NCBI RefSeq assembly: GCF_003574965.1
Contig: NZ_CP032318.1
Location: 1-42,169, forward strand
Length of the DNA: 42,169 nt
Origin: Hymenobacter oligotrophus
GTDB taxonomy: Bacteria; Bacteroidota; Bacteroidia; Cytophagales; Hymenobacteraceae
Reading direction: 5' to 3'
Below, piece after piece: positions 1 to 6,944 of this stretch; positions within the stretch are counted from its first letter, which is position 1; the number at the start of each line of letters is the position of its first letter. A program made the translations under genes and the position numbers. The notes under the pieces were generated by a model that saw only the letters and a program-made list of their open reading frames with translations, searched no databases and was not told the DNA's origin.

Positions 1-75
1 ACCGTAGACGTACGCCTCGCTTTCGTAGCGGGCATCCCAGAACTCAGCGGCGGCGGGCAGGGTGGTAGCGCTCAT
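1..75 (-). CDS. SAM-dependent methyltransferase, N-terminal fragment
   Basis: Only the first 25 codons lie in the window; the gene runs off the left edge. The ATG is at 75-73. The visible residues include FWDARYESEAYVYG, which resembles the N-terminal signature (W-x-x-R-Y...Y-x-Y-G) of small class I SAM methyltransferases of the TehB/thiopurine type. It is the last visible gene of the minus-strand sulfur cluster, 26 nt after the YeeE gene, so it is probably cotranscribed. A role in methylating thiols or metalloids would fit the context but is inference. The catalytic part cannot be seen. Confidence 0.6.
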   Translation of the reverse strand, partial: MSATTLPAAAEFWDARYESEAYVYG

Positions 76-101
76 GGCAGTTAGGGTGGGGCGGCTTCTG
101 G

Positions 102-662
102 TTAAAACATCATCGGGTAAAACACCCAGGTCATCAGCAGGCCGCCCACAAAGAAGCCGATGACGGCCACCAGCGACACCCACTGCAGGTTGGAGAGGCC
201 CGAAATGGCGTGGCCGGAGGTGCAGCCGCCGGCGTAGCGGGTACCGAAGCCGACGAGGAAGCCGCCGAGCACCAGAAATACCCAGCCTTTCCAGTTCGAG
301 AGGTTCTCGAGGGCAAACAGCTCCTTGGGGAGCAGCCCCGAGAAGTCGGTCAAGTGCAGCTGGGCTTTCAGGTCGCGCACCGTTTCCGGGGAAATGGCAA
401 TGGTGTCGGCGTGGCCCAGCACTTGGTAGCCGATAAAGCCGCCCAGGCCGATGCCCAGCACGAAAAACAGGTTCCAGAGCTCGGCGCGCCAGTTATAGGT
501 CAGAAAGGGAATGCCAGCGGGCACGCAGGCGGCGCACACGTGGCGCAGCGAAGAGCTGATGCCCAGGGCCTTGTTGCCGATGAGCAGCAGGGCGGGCACG
601 GTCAGGCCGATGAGCGGGCCGGCGATGTACCAGGGCCAGGGTTGGCGAAGTAACTCAAGCAT
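102..662 (-). CDS. YeeE/YedE family sulfur-compound transporter
   Basis: A 186-residue hydrophobic protein with about five membrane segments. Near residues 140-155 it has [16 protein letters not shown], the Cys-containing loop typical of YeeE/YedE (TsuA-like) inner-membrane proteins. Bacterial TsuA imports thiosulfate, and related half-size proteins are found with rhodaneses and persulfide dioxygenases. Its length fits the half-size form usual in Bacteroidota, where a second half-size partner often follows; no partner is seen here, because the next gene is the methyltransferase. The gene lies 94 nt after the exported rhodanese gene on the same strand, which suggests movement of thiosulfate or persulfide sulfur across the inner membrane. 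Substrate and direction are not shown by the sequence. Confidence 0.85.
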   Translation of the reverse strand: MLELLRQPWPWYIAGPLIGLTVPALLLIGNKALGISSSLRHVCAACVPAGIPFLTYNWRAELWNLFFVLGIGLGGFIGYQVLGHADTIAISPETVRDLKAQLHLTDFSGLLPKELFALENLSNWKGWVFLVLGGFLVGFGTRYAGGCTSGHAISGLSNLQWVSLVAVIGFFVGGLLMTWVFYPMMF

Positions 663-687
663 GAATTTAGAAAGTCAAGGAGAATAG

Positions 688-725
688 GGCTCCGGCCCGC
701 CCGCAGCAACTGCCGGCCGGAGTCC
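688..725 (-). repeat. intercistronic inverted repeat
   Basis: The arms CTCCGGCC (690-697) and GGCCGGAG (715-722) form an 8-bp stem in the 94-nt gap between the rhodanese and YeeE genes. No T-run follows on the minus strand. It may stabilise mRNA ends or partly terminate transcription. Confidence 0.45.
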
Positions 726-756
726 TTGCTAAAACAGAATGGGAAATGGGAGCGGG

Positions 757-1131
757 CTAGCGCACCAGCTTTTCGGGCCAGTCCATCACGCCCCCGAGCA
801 GGTTGGACACGTGCTCGAAACCACTCTTGGTGAGCTGGCCGGCGGCGTTGGCCGAGCGGGCGCCGCTACGGCAGTACACGTAGGTCGGCTTGGTTTTGTC
901 CAGCGCGGCCACGCGCTGGGCGAAGTCGGGCGCGGTGACGTCGATATTCACGGCTCCGGGCAGGTGGCCACCGGCAAACTCGTCGGGGCGGCGTACGTCG
1001 AGCAGCACCGCGCCGGGCTGGCGCAGGGCCGCCGAGAATTGAGCAGGGGTGAGGTTTTTATAAGCGGGCGAAGCGCCTTGAAAGAGACCAAACATGGCAA
1101 AGAAGGAAAGCAGCAGGGTGAGCGAAGACAT
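757..1131 (-). CDS. small exported rhodanese-like sulfurtransferase
   Basis: A 124-residue single rhodanese domain. Residues 1-20 are hydrophobic and look like a signal peptide or membrane anchor, so the domain probably sits in the periplasm. The active-site loop is YCRSGARS with catalytic Cys87, and the structural motif LLDVRRPDEF (43-52) is present. Rhodaneses transfer sulfane sulfur from persulfides or thiosulfate to thiol acceptors. It lies between the CstB-like dioxygenase and the YeeE transporter, which suggests it hands persulfide sulfur between compartments. The ATG at 1131 gives the signal-like N-terminus and no better start is seen. Confidence 0.88.
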   Translation of the reverse strand: MSSLTLLLSFFAMFGLFQGASPAYKNLTPAQFSAALRQPGAVLLDVRRPDEFAGGHLPGAVNIDVTAPDFAQRVAALDKTKPTYVYCRSGARSANAAGQLTKSGFEHVSNLLGGVMDWPEKLVR

Positions 1132-1150
1132 AGAAAAAGTCCGTGGGGCA

Positions 1151-1184
1151 ACCGGGGAGCCATCATTTCGGGTGGCTCCCCGGT
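1151..1184 (-). repeat. intercistronic 12-bp hairpin
   Basis: A perfect 12-bp inverted repeat (1151-1162 and 1173-1184) with a 10-nt loop sits between the dioxygenase stop and the rhodanese start. No T-run follows directly on the minus strand, so it is more likely an mRNA processing or stability element, or a weak terminator, than a full stop. Confidence 0.55.
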
Positions 1185-1197
1185 CGGCCGTTGGGAA

Positions 1198-2553
1198 TTA
1201 GTGCTGAGCGGAGGCGGACTGAAAGGACTTGACGGCCTCGCTCAGGTCGAGCACCTCGGTGCCGGGCAGGGCATCGGCCACGATGCTGGAGCCGGCCGCC
1301 GAGCGGTAGCCGCCGGCGCAGTGCACCACCACGGGCTTGCCGGTGGGAATTTCCTGGGCCCGCTCCCGCAGCTCGGGCAGCGGAATGTTGAGCGAACCGG
1401 CAAACAGGGGCTCGTCACGGTGCTCCGTCGCGTTGCGGATGTCCACGATGGTGTACTGCTCGGGGTGCTGGCGGAACTGCTCCACATCCATCTTCGGCAT
1501 GGTAGCGTCGGTCGCCGGGGTGCCGACCAGCGCCCCCTTGATGAGGGCCTCGTAGCCAATCTTGGCCGTTTTCCGGATCAGGTCCTCCAGGGTCGCCTCG
1601 TCGGCCGCCACCAGGTAGAACGATTCTTCCGGCCCCACGATGGAGCCCAGCCAGGTTTCGAACTTGCCGCCTTGCTGGATATTAATGGCGCCGTCGACGT
1701 GGCCCTGCTTGAACTCGGCTTCCGGGCGGGTATCCACTACCAGCACGCCGGCCTCCAGAGTCGTGCCGGCAGCCAAGCGCTTCACTTGCTGCACGCTCGG
1801 CTGGTAATCGGGCGCACCGGCTTTGTTCAGGGCCACGTCGTAGCCGAAGTATTTGGGGATGAAGGGCTGGTCTGCGAGCAGCTCCTTCACGAACTCCTCT
1901 TCAGTGAGGGCCCGCAGCATGGGGTTGCCGAATTTCTCGTCGGCGATGGTGCTGCTGTTGGCCCCGCTCAGGGCCTTGCCGCAGAGCGAGCCCGCGCCGT
2001 GGGCGGGGTACACCAGCACCGTCCCGTCGAGCGGCATCAGCTTGTCGCGCAGAGAGTGGTACATCTGTTTGGCCAGCTCCTCGCGCTTGGCCGTCATGTT
2101 GCCGGCTTTTTCGCGCAGGTCGGGGCGGCCTACATCGCCGATGAAGAGGGTATCGCCGGTAAATACCGCTTCATCTTTGCCTTCGCGGCTGACCACGATG
2201 CTTATAGAATCCGGGGAGTGACCGGGCGTGTTCAGGGCGCGGAAGGTGAGCTTGCCCACGGTAAAGGCGTCGCCTTCGTCAAAGGCCTCAAAATTATAAT
2301 CGGCTCCGAGCAGCTTGCTCACGCGGATGGTTGCGCCGGTTTGCTGGGCAATTTCCAGGTGCGAGGAGACAAAGTCGGCGTGGGGGTGGGTTTCGATGAC
2401 GCTGACGATTTTCGCGTCATGGGCCTTGGCGTAGTCGTAGTAGGGCTGCGGGTCGCGGGCGGGGTCGATAAGGACGATTTCGCGAGCGCACTCGCTCAGA
2501 ATGGCGTAGGAGAAATGGGCCAAGCCCTTGTCTTCAAACTGTTCGATTTTCAT
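1198..2553 (-). CDS. CstB-like persulfide dioxygenase-rhodanese fusion
   Basis: A 451-residue three-part protein. Residues 1-240 are a metallo-beta-lactamase fold with H56, H58 and D60 in THPHADFVSSH (the HADF variant common in the persulfide dioxygenase-rhodanese group), H112 in TPGHSPDS, D134 in TGDTLF and H185 in YPAHGAGS. A rhodanese-like domain follows at about 255-345 without a catalytic Cys. A second rhodanese domain at about 355-451 has Cys412 in HCAGGYRS. This order matches Staphylococcus CstB, which oxidises persulfides and releases thiosulfate using its C-terminal rhodanese. It lies 83 nt after the TauE/SafE gene, in the same order of function as a cst-type operon. Confidence 0.92.
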   Translation of the reverse strand: MKIEQFEDKGLAHFSYAILSECAREIVLIDPARDPQPYYDYAKAHDAKIVSVIETHPHADFVSSHLEIAQQTGATIRVSKLLGADYNFEAFDEGDAFTVGKLTFRALNTPGHSPDSISIVVSREGKDEAVFTGDTLFIGDVGRPDLREKAGNMTAKREELAKQMYHSLRDKLMPLDGTVLVYPAHGAGSLCGKALSGANSSTIADEKFGNPMLRALTEEEFVKELLADQPFIPKYFGYDVALNKAGAPDYQPSVQQVKRLAAGTTLEAGVLVVDTRPEAEFKQGHVDGAINIQQGGKFETWLGSIVGPEESFYLVAADEATLEDLIRKTAKIGYEALIKGALVGTPATDATMPKMDVEQFRQHPEQYTIVDIRNATEHRDEPLFAGSLNIPLPELRERAQEIPTGKPVVVHCAGGYRSAAGSSIVADALPGTEVLDLSEAVKSFQSASAQH

Positions 2554-2636
2554 GGTTGGAAGCGGTTAGCAGGTGAGTGGAGGGGGGAAATGCGCTGAAG
2601 CAGAAAACGGGAAGTAGCTAGGTAAGGGCCAACTGG

Positions 2637-3452
2637 TTAGTGCGAGAAAACCAGTTCGCGCAGCAGGATGAATGTGCCCATGGCCAGGGTAAACCAACCG
2701 AAGGCCGGCTTGAGCTTAGCCCCCGGAATGAAACGGGCCAGGTAGGTACCGAGCACGATGCCCATTAAGGCAAAGGCCAGGAAGCCGAGCAGGAACGTCC
2801 AGGCAATGGGGGTGCCCGCGCTCAGGTCGCCGGTAAAGCCGATGAGCGAGTTCAGGGCGATGATGGCCAGGGAAGTACCCACGGCCAGCTTCATGGGCAG
2901 GCGGGCACCCAGCACCAGGGCTGGGATGATGAGAAAGCCGCCGCCGGCGCCCACAAAGCCCGTCAGCGTACCCACGACCAGGCCGATGCCTAGAATCAGC
3001 GGGTAATTGAATGCGTGCTTATGGTGCAGCTCTTCGTCCAGCACCTCCTCGGCCTGCTTGCTGCGAATCATCGACGTAGCAGCCACGACCATCAGCACCG
3101 CAAAGGCCACCAGTACCAGCAGGTCCTTGGTAAATACGAGGCTGCCGAGGGTAAAGAGCTCGTGGGGGATGGCGGGCATGAGCAGCTTGCGCACGGCAAA
3201 TACCGCCAGCAGCGAGGGAATCAGAAAGACCACGGCCGTTTTCAGCGACACCAGTCCTTTACGGAAATAGCCCGAAGCGCCCACCACCGAGGTAGAGCCC
3301 ACCACGAACAGGGAGTAGGCCGTGCTCAGCACCGGGCTCACGCCCATCAGGTACACCAGCACCGGCACGGTGAGGATGGAACCGCCCCCGCCCATGATGC
3401 CCAGGGAGAGGCCGATGAAAATTGCCGCGAAGTAGCCAACGATGTGCAACAT
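2637..3452 (-). CDS. TauE/SafE (TSUP) family sulfite/sulfoacetate-type exporter
   Basis: A 271-residue protein with eight or nine predicted membrane segments and two related halves, each opening with a Gly-rich motif ([17 protein letters not shown] near residues 19-35 and [18 protein letters not shown] near 165-182). These repeats define the TSUP family, which exports sulfite or related sulfur anions. A cytoplasmic loop lies between the halves (about 128-145). It is the first gene of the minus-strand sulfur cluster after the ArsR gene, with an ArsR-like operator just upstream (3479-3494), so it is probably the first controlled gene. It likely removes sulfite formed by the dioxygenase; the exact substrate is inferred. 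Confidence 0.9.
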   Translation of the reverse strand: MLHIVGYFAAIFIGLSLGIMGGGGSILTVPVLVYLMGVSPVLSTAYSLFVVGSTSVVGASGYFRKGLVSLKTAVVFLIPSLLAVFAVRKLLMPAIPHELFTLGSLVFTKDLLVLVAFAVLMVVAATSMIRSKQAEEVLDEELHHKHAFNYPLILGIGLVVGTLTGFVGAGGGFLIIPALVLGARLPMKLAVGTSLAIIALNSLIGFTGDLSAGTPIAWTFLLGFLAFALMGIVLGTYLARFIPGAKLKPAFGWFTLAMGTFILLRELVFSH

Positions 3453-3478
3453 GGATGAACGGGTGAACGTATGTAGTT

Positions 3479-3494
3479 ATGAAAAGTTGTTCAT
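3479..3494. promoter_or_regulatory. ArsR-type operator upstream of the TauE cluster
   Basis: A perfect ATGAA-N6-TTCAT inverted repeat, matching the TGAA-N6-TTCA core of SmtB/ArsR-family operators. It lies 27 nt upstream of the TauE/SafE start and downstream of the terminator that ends the ArsR gene, so it is placed to repress the sulfur operon separately. Confidence 0.6.
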
Positions 3495-3504
3495 GTATTC
3501 GGGC

Positions 3505-3545
3505 AAAAAAAAGGCCGGCTCCTTTACAGGAACGTGCAGCCGGCC
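3505..3545 (-). terminator. intrinsic terminator after the ArsR gene
   Basis: The arms GGCCGGCT (3513-3520) and AGCCGGCC (3538-3545) form an 8-bp stem. On the minus strand it is followed by an unbroken run of eight T. The stem overlaps the last codons of the repressor, so transcription of that gene should end before the TauE promoter. Confidence 0.8.
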
Positions 3546-3841
3546 AGGCACTGAATCACGTCGACCACTTCGCGCATCTTCAGTGAGTAGAAGATGTTTT
3601 TGCCGTCGCGGTGGCTGCTCAGGATGCCCTTTAGCTTCATGCCCGTCAAATGGTGAGAGAGCAGACTCTGCTCGACGTTCAGCTTCTCGCTAATGTCCGT
3701 CACCGACAGGCTCTCCTGGTTAGCCAGCAGCTGCACGATGGCAATGCGGGTGGGATGGGCCGTGGTCTTGAGGATGAAGGCCACCTTCTCCATCTTCTCG
3801 GTGGTCAGGTTCAGATCGGCGGAGGTGGGGGTCGGTGTCAT
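3524..3841 (-). CDS. ArsR-family winged-helix repressor
   Basis: With the ATG at 3841 the product is 105 residues. An upstream ATG at 3931 in the same frame would add 30 residues but would place the operator inside the gene, so the shorter form is preferred. The fold is an ArsR winged helix: LKTTAHPTRIAIVQLL (residues 24-39), recognition helix in VEQSLLSHHLTGM, and wing at RDGKNIFYSL. There is no Cys in the first helices. A C-terminal CLAGC pair (Cys97 and Cys101) is the only likely sensor, so it differs from BigR/SqrR, whose two Cys are far apart. It probably responds to persulfide or a thiophilic metal. The gene is monocistronic, with its own operator and terminator. Confidence 0.88.
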   Translation of the reverse strand: MTPTPTSADLNLTTEKMEKVAFILKTTAHPTRIAIVQLLANQESLSVTDISEKLNVEQSLLSHHLTGMKLKGILSSHRDGKNIFYSLKMREVVDVIQCLAGCTFL

Positions 3842-3857
3842 AAGGTGCTGCAAATGT

Positions 3858-3873
3858 ATGATCATTTGTTCAT
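3858..3873. promoter_or_regulatory. ArsR autoregulatory operator
   Basis: ATGAT-N6-TTCAT, one mismatch from the perfect repeat at 3479-3494, lies 17 nt upstream of the preferred ArsR start. It overlaps a second inverted repeat CAAATG-N6-CATTTG (3851-3868). The 12-mer TTGTTCATSTAT is shared by both sites (3487-3498 and 3866-3877), as expected for one regulator binding at both. Confidence 0.55.
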
Positions 3874-4100
3874 CTATACAAACTTGCTCCTCCTTTTGGT
3901 TCCAAAATATTTCACTTACTCGTGCAAGCACCTATAGCCTTGGACCTTAAAGCCTCGCAATAGCTGCCCTGTACGAGCACTTAGAACTAGCTACAGTAGG
4001 GAAGAAAAATAGGTGGCTGAGTCAGCAAACTAATGTGCTTTTTCCTCCTATAAACTATGTCCGCCCGCGGTGGGAGGATGTAAAATAAAACCATAAATGC

Positions 4101-4769
4101 ATGAGTAGCAAAACTGTAAATCCTCTCTCCCTACTGCCAAAAGGTCGTCGCTTCAACGCTAATCAAGCAATGAAACGGAAAATTGCGTCGTCATTCGCCG
4201 CAGACTCCAATGACTTCCTCTGGCGCGTTGGCCTCCTGAAGGACAATCGCCCGCATGATACTACCTCGTTCTTTGCCAAACTGTACGTGGACCTGCTCAT
4301 GAGTGCAGAGTGTGCGCTGAAATCGTTGATTGTAAGCTTATCACCGGCCAGCGAGACGCCCGAAGATGCCTACCTGAAAATCCGTCGTATTGGCCACAAA
4401 CTGGACAAGCTCTACGAAGAAGTGGAACGCCGCGCGTCCCGCCGCCTTAAGCTGCTCACGCCAAAGCAGCGTGCATTGCTCATGGAGGCCAACACCATCG
4501 GCGTTGGCTACCGTTACGACATCACCACCTTCTTTTTTTTGAGCCGAGAGTCCCGACTGGACCGTGCCTTTCAGCAGGGGCCAGTCAGTGGTATCCTCAA
4601 CTACGAGTTTATCACCGCTTTTTATACCATGCTCCATGATTTGCGGGATTTGGCTGGTACGGCAGAAAGAAAGCGTTTTGGACAGCTTTCCCCGCTAACC
4701 ATTAAACAGTTGGGCAAAGTCAATAAGCGGGAAGATGACTTCTTTGCTGCGGTTGGCGGGCGCCTGTAA
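4101..4769 (+). CDS. hypothetical alpha-helical protein, HEPN-like
   Basis: A 222-residue protein I do not recognise with certainty. It appears wholly helical. The segment with SAECALKSLIVSLS (about 67-80), followed by IRRIGHKLDKLYEEV (about 92-106), is like HEPN domains, where one helix carries a conserved polar residue and another a motif ending in His. The RNase motif R-x4-6-H is present only loosely (R93 or R94 and H97 are too close). The gene is isolated, in a less GC-rich stretch than its neighbours, with an A-rich leader (4081-4098) typical of Bacteroidota translation starts. It may be a degenerate HEPN protein or a cargo gene; the function is not known. Confidence 0.6.
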   Translation: MSSKTVNPLSLLPKGRRFNANQAMKRKIASSFAADSNDFLWRVGLLKDNRPHDTTSFFAKLYVDLLMSAECALKSLIVSLSPASETPEDAYLKIRRIGHKLDKLYEEVERRASRRLKLLTPKQRALLMEANTIGVGYRYDITTFFFLSRESRLDRAFQQGPVSGILNYEFITAFYTMLHDLRDLAGTAERKRFGQLSPLTIKQLGKVNKREDDFFAAVGGRL

Positions 4770-4911
4770 GCCGGCTCGGCGTAAGGCTCGTCAACCGGCT
4801 AGCGGCATGATTTGTGCAGCCTCTGCTGCAACCGTGCCGCTAGCCGGTGTGCCTTTTGACCCGGTAGCGTTCCGGCAAAAGTGTGCACCTTTGCACTTGC
4901 TACCATTATCT

Positions 4912-5283
4912 ATGCACCGTTTGCTGACCCATTTGCTATTGCTGCTCTATGCGGGTATTTACCTGCATTGCCAGCCGCTGCCTGCCCGGGCCCCAGCAAC
5001 GACCATTGGGTTGGGAAGTCCGCAGGAGCAGTCCCGAACCGGTCTGTGCAAAAAGAAGCTGCAGACCGTGCAGGCTGACCCCCAGGCCGACCACGCGCAG
5101 ATAGCCCAAGCCAAGCTGCTGCCGCTGGATCTGGCGCTGAACAGTGACTTCGCGGCCCTATACTTCGGGCTGCTGTTTCCGGCCGACGAGCCGACCCTGA
5201 ATCCCGCCCGTGGCCCGAACGCCGGCCCCGAGCAATCCTTTGCCAACCACCCCAACAAGGCTCCGCCCGTTCGCTTTTCTTAG
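4912..5283 (+). CDS. small exported protein before the RND operon
   Basis: A 123-residue protein starting at the ATG at 4912. The first 25 residues (MHRLLTHLLLLLYAGIYLHC) form a strong hydrophobic signal. The frame is open further upstream to 4735, but that extension has no hydrophobic start and overlaps the preceding gene. A CACCTTTG element (4886-4893), close to the Bacteroidota -7 box, lies 19 nt before this ATG. The mature part is low in complexity and rich in Ala, Pro and Asn, with no domain recognised. It is closed by a strong terminator and so is a separate unit from the efflux operon. Confidence 0.5.
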   Translation: MHRLLTHLLLLLYAGIYLHCQPLPARAPATTIGLGSPQEQSRTGLCKKKLQTVQADPQADHAQIAQAKLLPLDLALNSDFAALYFGLLFPADEPTLNPARGPNAGPEQSFANHPNKAPPVRFS

Positions 5284-5310
5284 GAAAACGCGTCGTGGAG
5301 CCGGGTGTGT

Positions 5311-5356
5311 ACCCGGTTAATTGCCCCCGTTTGTGGGGGCGATAACCGGTTTTTTT
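5311..5356 (+). terminator. intrinsic terminator
   Basis: A long stem: CCGG-TTA-xxx-GCCCCC on the left and GGGGGC-xxx-TAACCGG on the right, with a short loop near 5328-5333, followed by T7 (5350-5356). It ends the small exported gene and isolates the RND operon downstream. Between it and 5516 no gene was seen. Confidence 0.85.
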
Positions 5357-5515
5357 ATGCCCCGACCAGCCCGCCGCCTCATGCGGCTGCCTTGGCTGAC
5401 CTGATTATCGGGTCATCCCGCCTTTTCCTGAGAGCCCCAGCAAATCTGCCTGTAAGCTGGCCGGCTACGCCCCTACGCGCCCGGCCCGGATTTCTGTCCT
5501 GACTTCTCTCAGCTC

Positions 5516-6940
5516 ATGTTTTTCCCTTTTGTACCTCCTGTCCGGCGGCTGCCGGCAGGTAGTGGCTGGCTGCTCGTCGCCCTGCTGCTGGCGGGCCCAG
5601 TCAGCCAGGCACAACAGCGCCCGGTTCGTCCGGCCACCGGCCGGCCGCTTTCCCTGAAAGAAGCCCTGGAATTGGCCCGCACCCAGGCCCCCCACCTACA
5701 GGCCAAAGCCTACCAGGTGCAGGCCGCCGAGGCTGAAATTACCCAGACCAAGACCCAGCGCCTGCCCTCGGTGCGACTGAGCGGGCAGGTGAGCTACGGC
5801 TCCACCAATGCCGTGGCCGGCACCATGCTGCCCGTGGGCACCATCATTCCCAGCAGCGGCTCGCTGAGCGGGGTCAACTCCTACAACGCCGTGTTCGGCA
5901 GCATGGGTACGGCCCTGGCGGAGTGGAGCCCGGTCACGTTTGGGCAGTACCCCGCCCAGCGGGCCCGCGCCGAGGCTGCCCGTAGCTTCGCCCAGGCCGA
6001 CGCCGACAACGAGCTGTTCACCCAGCAGCTGCGCGTGGCGCAGACCTACCTCGACTTGCTGGCCACCCAGAGTCTGCGCCGGGTGCGCGAGCAGGACGTG
6101 CAGCGGGTAGCCGTGCTCCACAAAACCATCACCCGGCTGACCCTGCATGGCCTGCGCCCCGGCGTGGACAGCACCCTAGCCCGCGCTACCGCCGCCCAGT
6201 CCCAGTTGGCGCTCTTAACCGTCCGGGAGCAGGAAGCCGACCGGCAGGCCCGCCTTTCCACGCTGCTGGGTCAGCCCGGCGCCATCAGGCAGCCCGATAC
6301 GCTTTACAATCAACTGCTACCGCCCGCGCTAGCGCCACCGGCTGCCACCCACCCCACGCTGGGGCTGCAGCAGCGGGCCATCGACCTGGGCCAGGCCCGC
6401 GAGACGGTTATCCGGCGCCAGTACCGGCCTCGGCTTTCCCTGCTGGGTGCTACCTGGGGCCGGGGCTCCGGCCTGGGCTACAACGGCCAGACCGACTACG
6501 GCCTGGGCGGGGCCGCGCCCACGCGCTTCAACTACGCCGTGGGGGTGGGTGTGGTGTTCGATTTGCTGGACTGGCCCCGCGTGCAGGCCCAGGCCAAAGC
6601 GGAAAACCTGCGCACCCAAGGGCTGCAGGCCGAGTACCGCCAGCAGCAGCTGGAGCTCAGCAACCAGGCCACCCTGGCTCAAGAACGCCTGCAATTGGCC
6701 GCCGAGCGCGCCCGGCAGGCCCCGCTGCAGCTCGCGGCCGCCCGTCAGGCCTACCGCCAGAAGCTGGCCCTCTACAACTCGGGGCTGGCCACCGTGGTCG
6801 ACGTGACGCAGGCCCTGTACGGGCTGCAGCAGGCCGAGCAGGACCAGGTGCTCACGGCCAACGCCGCCTGGCAGGCCGTGCTGCTGCAAACCGCCGCCGC
6901 CGGCGACTTTTCCTTCTTTTTCAATCACGTAACGCCCTAG
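5516..6940 (+). CDS. TolC-family outer-membrane efflux factor
   Basis: A 474-residue protein with a Sec signal (residues 1-33, cleavage likely after VSQAQ). The rest carries the repeated coiled-coil and beta-barrel pattern of TolC/NodT factors: LSLKEALELARTQAPHLQAKAY near the start, and a C-terminal repeat with YRQKLALYNSGLATVVDVTQAL, where the Y-x-x-G-x-x-x-x-x-D/E-V motif is typical of these proteins. It forms the outer-membrane channel for the pump encoded 4 nt downstream. With the pump and adaptor it makes a complete tripartite system encoded as outer-membrane factor, pump, adaptor. The substrate is not shown. Confidence 0.9.
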   Translation: MFFPFVPPVRRLPAGSGWLLVALLLAGPVSQAQQRPVRPATGRPLSLKEALELARTQAPHLQAKAYQVQAAEAEITQTKTQRLPSVRLSGQVSYGSTNAVAGTMLPVGTIIPSSGSLSGVNSYNAVFGSMGTALAEWSPVTFGQYPAQRARAEAARSFAQADADNELFTQQLRVAQTYLDLLATQSLRRVREQDVQRVAVLHKTITRLTLHGLRPGVDSTLARATAAQSQLALLTVREQEADRQARLSTLLGQPGAIRQPDTLYNQLLPPALAPPAATHPTLGLQQRAIDLGQARETVIRRQYRPRLSLLGATWGRGSGLGYNGQTDYGLGGAAPTRFNYAVGVGVVFDLLDWPRVQAQAKAENLRTQGLQAEYRQQQLELSNQATLAQERLQLAAERARQAPLQLAAARQAYRQKLALYNSGLATVVDVTQALYGLQQAEQDQVLTANAAWQAVLLQTAAAGDFSFFFNHVTP

Positions 6941-6944
6941 CCGC

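Noticed and set aside
739-2598. 619-residue open frame on the plus strand
   Set aside because: It is antisense to the CstB-like and rhodanese genes and rich in Gly, His and Val without domains, as is usual for reverse frames of GC-rich genes. The same reasoning excludes long reverse frames at 6921-8423, 14263-15624, 19382-21142, 39138-40262 and 40443-41516.
4735-4911. Longer start for the small exported protein
   Set aside because: The extension overlaps the end of the HEPN-like gene and puts the signal sequence in the middle of the protein.
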